From a virus: 25,972 nt of DNA. Where the stretch lies: IMG/VR virus record IMGVR_UViG_3300032087_000502, positions 1 through 25,972 of that record. One strand, written 5' to 3'. This document shows positions 23,125-25,972 of the stretch, one piece after another (within the stretch, counting starts at the first letter, position 1; each line of letters opens with the position of its first letter). The position numbers and the translations under genes are program-made. The notes beneath the pieces were generated by a model. The model did no database searches, had not been told where the DNA came from, and saw nothing but the letters and a program-made list of their open reading frames with translations.

Positions 23125-23598
23125 TCATCCTCCAAAACTCTGTATAAAGCTAACGGTTGTCCATACAACCCCACCGGCTACCATTAGTCCTATAACAATG
23201 GCTGATACATCTAGCATTCTTCTTTGCCTGCGTCTTTGCTTGTAAATTATACGTTCTCTTTTAGCTCGTATGTCTCGACGCATTTGCATCATTTCTTTAT
23301 AAGTGTCTTTACCATAAGCCCAAGTAATTAATTCTCTTACTTGCTTTTCTTGTTCTTCTATTTTCTTTTTAGCAATAACAGCATTAAGTGCTTGTTCCTC
23401 TACAGAGTTACCGTCAAACATCTTTTTAAATAACGGTGGGTTCTCTGCCTCTTTTTCAGCTTCTTTTATGTCAGACACCAGCCCATACCAGTGTCCTAGC
23501 TTTTGAGCTACGTGTTCAATCTCTGCGCCTTTACTAACAAGGACTTGAATACCCTTGAACGTAGAGGACGCTATAGCTACTAAAGATACGGGGTCCAC
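23125..23598 (-). CDS. Conserved hypothetical with C-terminal transmembrane helix (157 aa)
   Basis: GTG 23598 starts MDPVSLVAIASSTFKGIQVL, a conserved opening I recall from other marine phages. A long charged helical middle follows (KEAEKEAENP..., KKKIEEQEKQVRELITWAYG, then an Arg/Lys-rich stretch RRDIRAKRERIIYKQRRRQR). One transmembrane helix lies near the C-terminus (VSAIVIGLMVAGGVVWTTVSFI). The positive-inside rule puts most of the protein in the cytoplasm. It adjoins the XhlA-like gene, so a lysis or membrane role is possible. The ribosome-binding site is weak; coupling to the upstream gene (3-base gap) is likely. Confidence 0.75.
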   Translation of the reverse strand: MDPVSLVAIASSTFKGIQVLVSKGAEIEHVAQKLGHWYGLVSDIKEAEKEAENPPLFKKMFDGNSVEEQALNAVIAKKKIEEQEKQVRELITWAYGKDTYKEMMQMRRDIRAKRERIIYKQRRRQRRMLDVSAIVIGLMVAGGVVWTTVSFIQSFGG

Positions 23599-23601
23599 AG
23601 A

Positions 23602-24030
23602 TTACTCTGGCTTTGTAGGCCATGTGATAGTTCCGGGGAATCCTTCTTGCTGTGGTACATCTCGTAAAGCCTGCCTGTAGGTCGCCATATCTGCTGACAT
23701 GGTTACATCAGACAACCCGTAGTGGTCTGTAGCCTTTAACAAACGATCTCTATGTGCGCGATTATTGGCGCTTGCTTCGTCTTCTGAAAGGTCTTGAACT
23801 TGCCACTGTTGTGTCCACACTCCATCAACATTTTGAACGCTTTGTGTAACTCGTTGACTTTTGTAGTCTATTGTTGGTGATGTAGTTTCCGTAACACGAT
23901 GCACTCCGTAACTAGCTAAAGTAGCGTCAGGAATTGTTTGAGGGAAACTTGTTTGTGGATTTTCACGGCGTAGCTCTCCAATGTTGTATGGAAATTTAGC
24001 TACCGCACCGTTTGTGATTTTAACAAACAT
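23602..24030 (-). CDS. Tail-fibre assembly chaperone-like protein (142 aa)
   Basis: The N-terminal part (FVKITNGAVAKFPYNIGELR ... YGVHRVTET) and the C-terminal part (MATYRQALRDVPQQEGFPGT followed by ITWPTKPE) match phage tail assembly chaperone families encoded next to tail fibres. They help fold or attach fibre proteins. AAGGA lies about 9 bases before ATG 24030. It follows the propeller fibre gene directly, as expected for such a chaperone. Confidence 0.8.
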   Translation of the reverse strand: MFVKITNGAVAKFPYNIGELRRENPQTSFPQTIPDATLASYGVHRVTETTSPTIDYKSQRVTQSVQNVDGVWTQQWQVQDLSEDEASANNRAHRDRLLKATDHYGLSDVTMSADMATYRQALRDVPQQEGFPGTITWPTKPE

Positions 24031-24046
24031 AAATTATTCCTTTTAG

Positions 24047-25600
24047 TTAAAGATCAAAAGACCAAATAGCGGCAGTGCCGTTGTCAATAACATACATTTT
24101 TTTGCCGTTTGATTTAAAAAATACACCTTCAGGCACAAGAGTATAATCAGTAAGACTAAAATTTTGATTGTAAGAAGCGGTAGAAACATCCCATGCAGTG
24201 CTTAAATCATATTCAAAAACAGCATCATTTGTATAACCAGTAACATACATTTTTAATCCATCATCTCTAAAATAAAGGCCGCTTGGATTTGTTGCTTGGC
24301 TATTGACACTAAAATTTTGATTGTAAGAAGCAGTGGAAACATCCCATGCAGTGCTTAAATTGTATTCGTTTACATCATCTCCGCTTCTACCAAGAACATA
24401 CATTTTAGTGCCGTCTGACTTAAAAGAAATGGTCATTGGATTAGTTTCTTGAGTTGAAACAGAGAAAACTGTTGTATGAGAAGCAGTGCTAATATTCCAC
24501 GCAGTGCTTAAAGAGTATTCGTTTACCTCATCACCATTAAGGCCAACAATAAACATTTTTGTACCATCGGACTTAAAGAAAAGACCGGAAGGCTGGAGTT
24601 CTTGGGCTGAAATACTAAAACTTCTGGTGTAAGAAGCAGTAGTAAGATTCCATGCTGTACTCAAACCGTATTGAAGAACAACATCACCAGTTGCATCCGT
24701 AACGTACAATTCAGTTCCATCTGGTTTAAAAAACAAATCAGTAGGGTTTACAGTTTGTGATGCAACGCTAAAATAATTGGTTGTTGGCGCGGTAAAACTT
24801 GCTGTAGAAACATCCCATGCCGTACTTAAAGTAAATTTTGTAAATCCCCAATTTGATCCTCCAATAAACATTTCTGTACCGTCAGACTTAAAATCAAGCC
24901 CTGTTGGGTTATTTTCTGCCTCCAATCCACTAAGATCCTTGTACTGAGAAAAAGAAGCTGTACTAATATTGTATGCCGTAGTTAAATCAAATTCATACAC
25001 ACGGGGGCCATAAGTACTATCAACAATAAACATTGATGTACCATCATCTTCAAATCGTAGACCCTTAAAGGAGTTTATTGCTGGATTAACTACGCTTGTT
25101 GATCCTATATCAAGCAGTCTAGTATACGATGCAGTGCTAATATCCCATGCAGTGCTTAAACTCCATTGAGTAAGCCAATCTAACGACCCACCATTAACAA
25201 TGTAGACTTCAGTTCCGTCCGGTTTAAAAAAAAGTCCTCGTTCTGGGCTATGATTTACACCCGATACAGTAGTTAAATTACCAAGATCTCTAGTATAAGA
25301 AGCAGTAGAAACATCCCATGCAGTGCTTAGTGTATATTGATAAAGTTTGTTATTTTGTAGGCCCGTAACATACATTTCAGTTCCGTCTGATTTAAAAAAA
25401 AGCGCCTGTGGATTATTGTCTTGTGTTGTAACCTGAAAGCCTTGATTGTATGTTGCTGTAGACAAATCATATGCTGTTGATAAATCGTATTCACGCACAC
25501 TGTCAGGATTGGTATTGGTAATAAAATATATTTTAGTTCCATCAGGCTTCAAAAATATATTTTGATTTGAACCTTGTGGTTGCGTAAATTTAAAGTTTAT
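24047..25600 (-). repeat. Ten tandem blade repeats, partly near-identical in DNA
   Basis: Repeat period is 153 bp (51 residues) in the last four units and up to 174 bp in earlier ones. The segment at 24155-24178 is identical to 24308-24331, and a CCCATGCAGTGCTTA core recurs at many blades (near 24190, 24340, 25145, 25315). DNA-level identity suggests continuing duplication or conversion. Confidence 0.85.
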
Positions 25601-25699
25601 TGGACTACCATTAAAAACAGCCGTAGAAATATCCCAAGCTATACCACCACCAGCGTTACCAGCGGAGGCTTGAATTGCTTTTAAAGCTAACCTACTCAT
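24047..25699 (-). CDS. Tail-fibre-associated beta-propeller-like repeat protein (550 aa, ten repeats)
   Basis: After about 20 residues, the protein consists of ten repeats of 51-58 residues. Each contains F-F-K-S/P-D-G-T-x-M/L-Y/F-V/I, then a turn, then (E/Q)Y-x-LSTAWDVSTASY and a short strand. The DG-x-x-(M/L)-(Y/F) strand pair resembles TolB-type PD40 or NHL propeller blades. The first repeat is split, with strands at the N-terminus (IAWDISTAVF) completing the last blade at the C-terminus (FKSNGKKMYVIDNGTAAIWS), as in ring-closed propellers. No enzyme motif is seen. Placed after a fibre gene, it likely binds host surface sugars or proteins. TTG 25732 could extend it by 11 residues; ATG 25699, overlapping the upstream stop (ATGA), is preferred. 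Confidence 0.8.
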   Translation of the reverse strand: MSRLALKAIQASAGNAGGGIAWDISTAVFNGSPINFKFTQPQGSNQNIFLKPDGTKIYFITNTNPDSVREYDLSTAYDLSTATYNQGFQVTTQDNNPQALFFKSDGTEMYVTGLQNNKLYQYTLSTAWDVSTASYTRDLGNLTTVSGVNHSPERGLFFKPDGTEVYIVNGGSLDWLTQWSLSTAWDISTASYTRLLDIGSTSVVNPAINSFKGLRFEDDGTSMFIVDSTYGPRVYEFDLTTAYNISTASFSQYKDLSGLEAENNPTGLDFKSDGTEMFIGGSNWGFTKFTLSTAWDVSTASFTAPTTNYFSVASQTVNPTDLFFKPDGTELYVTDATGDVVLQYGLSTAWNLTTASYTRSFSISAQELQPSGLFFKSDGTKMFIVGLNGDEVNEYSLSTAWNISTASHTTVFSVSTQETNPMTISFKSDGTKMYVLGRSGDDVNEYNLSTAWDVSTASYNQNFSVNSQATNPSGLYFRDDGLKMYVTGYTNDAVFEYDLSTAWDVSTASYNQNFSLTDYTLVPEGVFFKSNGKKMYVIDNGTAAIWSFDL

Positions 25700-25972
25700 C
25701 CTAAAGCTTGCCCCGCTGTAAACCCGTACCAAGTTGTGCCGCCGTCATGGGTGATAAACACAAAGTAATCAACCGCTGATGCCGTAGCTGTCAACGTAGG
25801 CGCTGTAGCACTAGGCCAATCTACTGATGCAGGCCAAGTTACTGTATACCCAGAAGCACTAGCATCCTGCACAAGTTTCAACGTAAACGCAGATACCTTG
25901 CCGCTAGACGCTGGGTTGCTAAACGTAAACGTAGTATTCTCAGTCAGTGTATGACTAAAGTTTGTACCATCA
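25696..25972 (-). CDS. Tail fibre protein, C-terminal 91 residues (5' end outside window)
   Basis: The frame is open to the right edge. The visible end contains TFTFSNPASSGKVSAFTLKL, then YTVTWPASVDWPSATAPTLT, then DYFVFITHDGGTTWYGF and AGQALG. This is the recurring C-terminal domain of many phage tail fibres and other fibre-like proteins, probably a beta-sandwich trimerisation or receptor tip. The rest lies outside the window. The stop overlaps the ATG of the propeller gene. Confidence 0.85.
   Translation of the reverse strand, partial: DGTNFSHTLTENTTFTFSNPASSGKVSAFTLKLVQDASASGYTVTWPASVDWPSATAPTLTATASAVDYFVFITHDGGTTWYGFTAGQALG

Noticed and set aside
1-25972. tRNA genes, attachment sites, integrase or IS elements
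   Set aside because: None seen; the window is almost fully coding and the gene set is that of a lytic phage.

Overview
The window is a piece of a tailed double-stranded DNA phage genome, most likely a marine T7-like podovirus. The evidence is a T7-type replication block (gp4-like helicase, gp5-like family A DNA polymerase, gp3-like endonuclease I, RecB-like nuclease) next to an adenosylcobalamin-dependent ribonucleotide reductase. A second block carries tail-fibre, lysis and very large internal-virion-type genes, plus small families (DUF5872, DUF6321, DUF1289) that I recall from marine phages. The set resembles SIO1/cobavirus-like roseophages, but that placement is inference. A Gram-negative proteobacterial host is suggested by the GTA-type 3TM holin and DUF1289. 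No integrase, repressor, tRNA, IS element or CRISPR is seen. The polymerase has Tyr at the E. coli 762-equivalent position, which fits a lytic lifestyle.

Layout. The window is two convergent gene arms with almost no intergenic space. The + arm (1-7245) is the replication and nucleotide-metabolism module. In order it holds the helicase 3' part (cut by the window edge), a tiny membrane-protein ORF, DNA polymerase, an unknown gene, a small PD-(D/E)XK nuclease, a RecB/Cas4-like nuclease with four cysteines, two small unknowns, endonuclease I, a small basic protein, a DUF1289 Cys4 protein, class II RNR and a 75-aa unknown. Nearly every junction is a start/stop overlap, and several starts are GTG or TTG.

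The - arm is read from the right edge to 7229. It begins with the end of a tail-fibre gene cut by the window edge, then a fibre-like protein with ten beta-propeller-type repeats and a tail-assembly-chaperone-like protein. Next are two membrane-anchored helical proteins, a secreted protein with a calcium-loop motif, a 3TM holin and an M15 peptidase endolysin. A block of large proteins follows (1495, 418, 190, 461 and 1638 aa), probably internal-virion/DNA-ejection components. The arm ends with an unknown gene, three tandem paralogous small genes that share a C-terminal tag, and two small conserved marine-phage proteins. The two arms overlap tail to tail by 17 bp.

The most unusual parts are: (1) an unbroken run of about 55 eleven-residue repeats in the 1495-aa protein, with nested 55- and 22-residue higher-order units; (2) a short GG-x-(I/V)-S type tag shared by the C-termini of four consecutive small proteins and echoed in the 1638-aa protein, where the codons of the tag also supply the ribosome-binding site of the next gene; (3) the fusion of a normally free-standing DUF6321 domain to the end of the giant 1638-aa protein; and (4) the ten-repeat propeller fibre.
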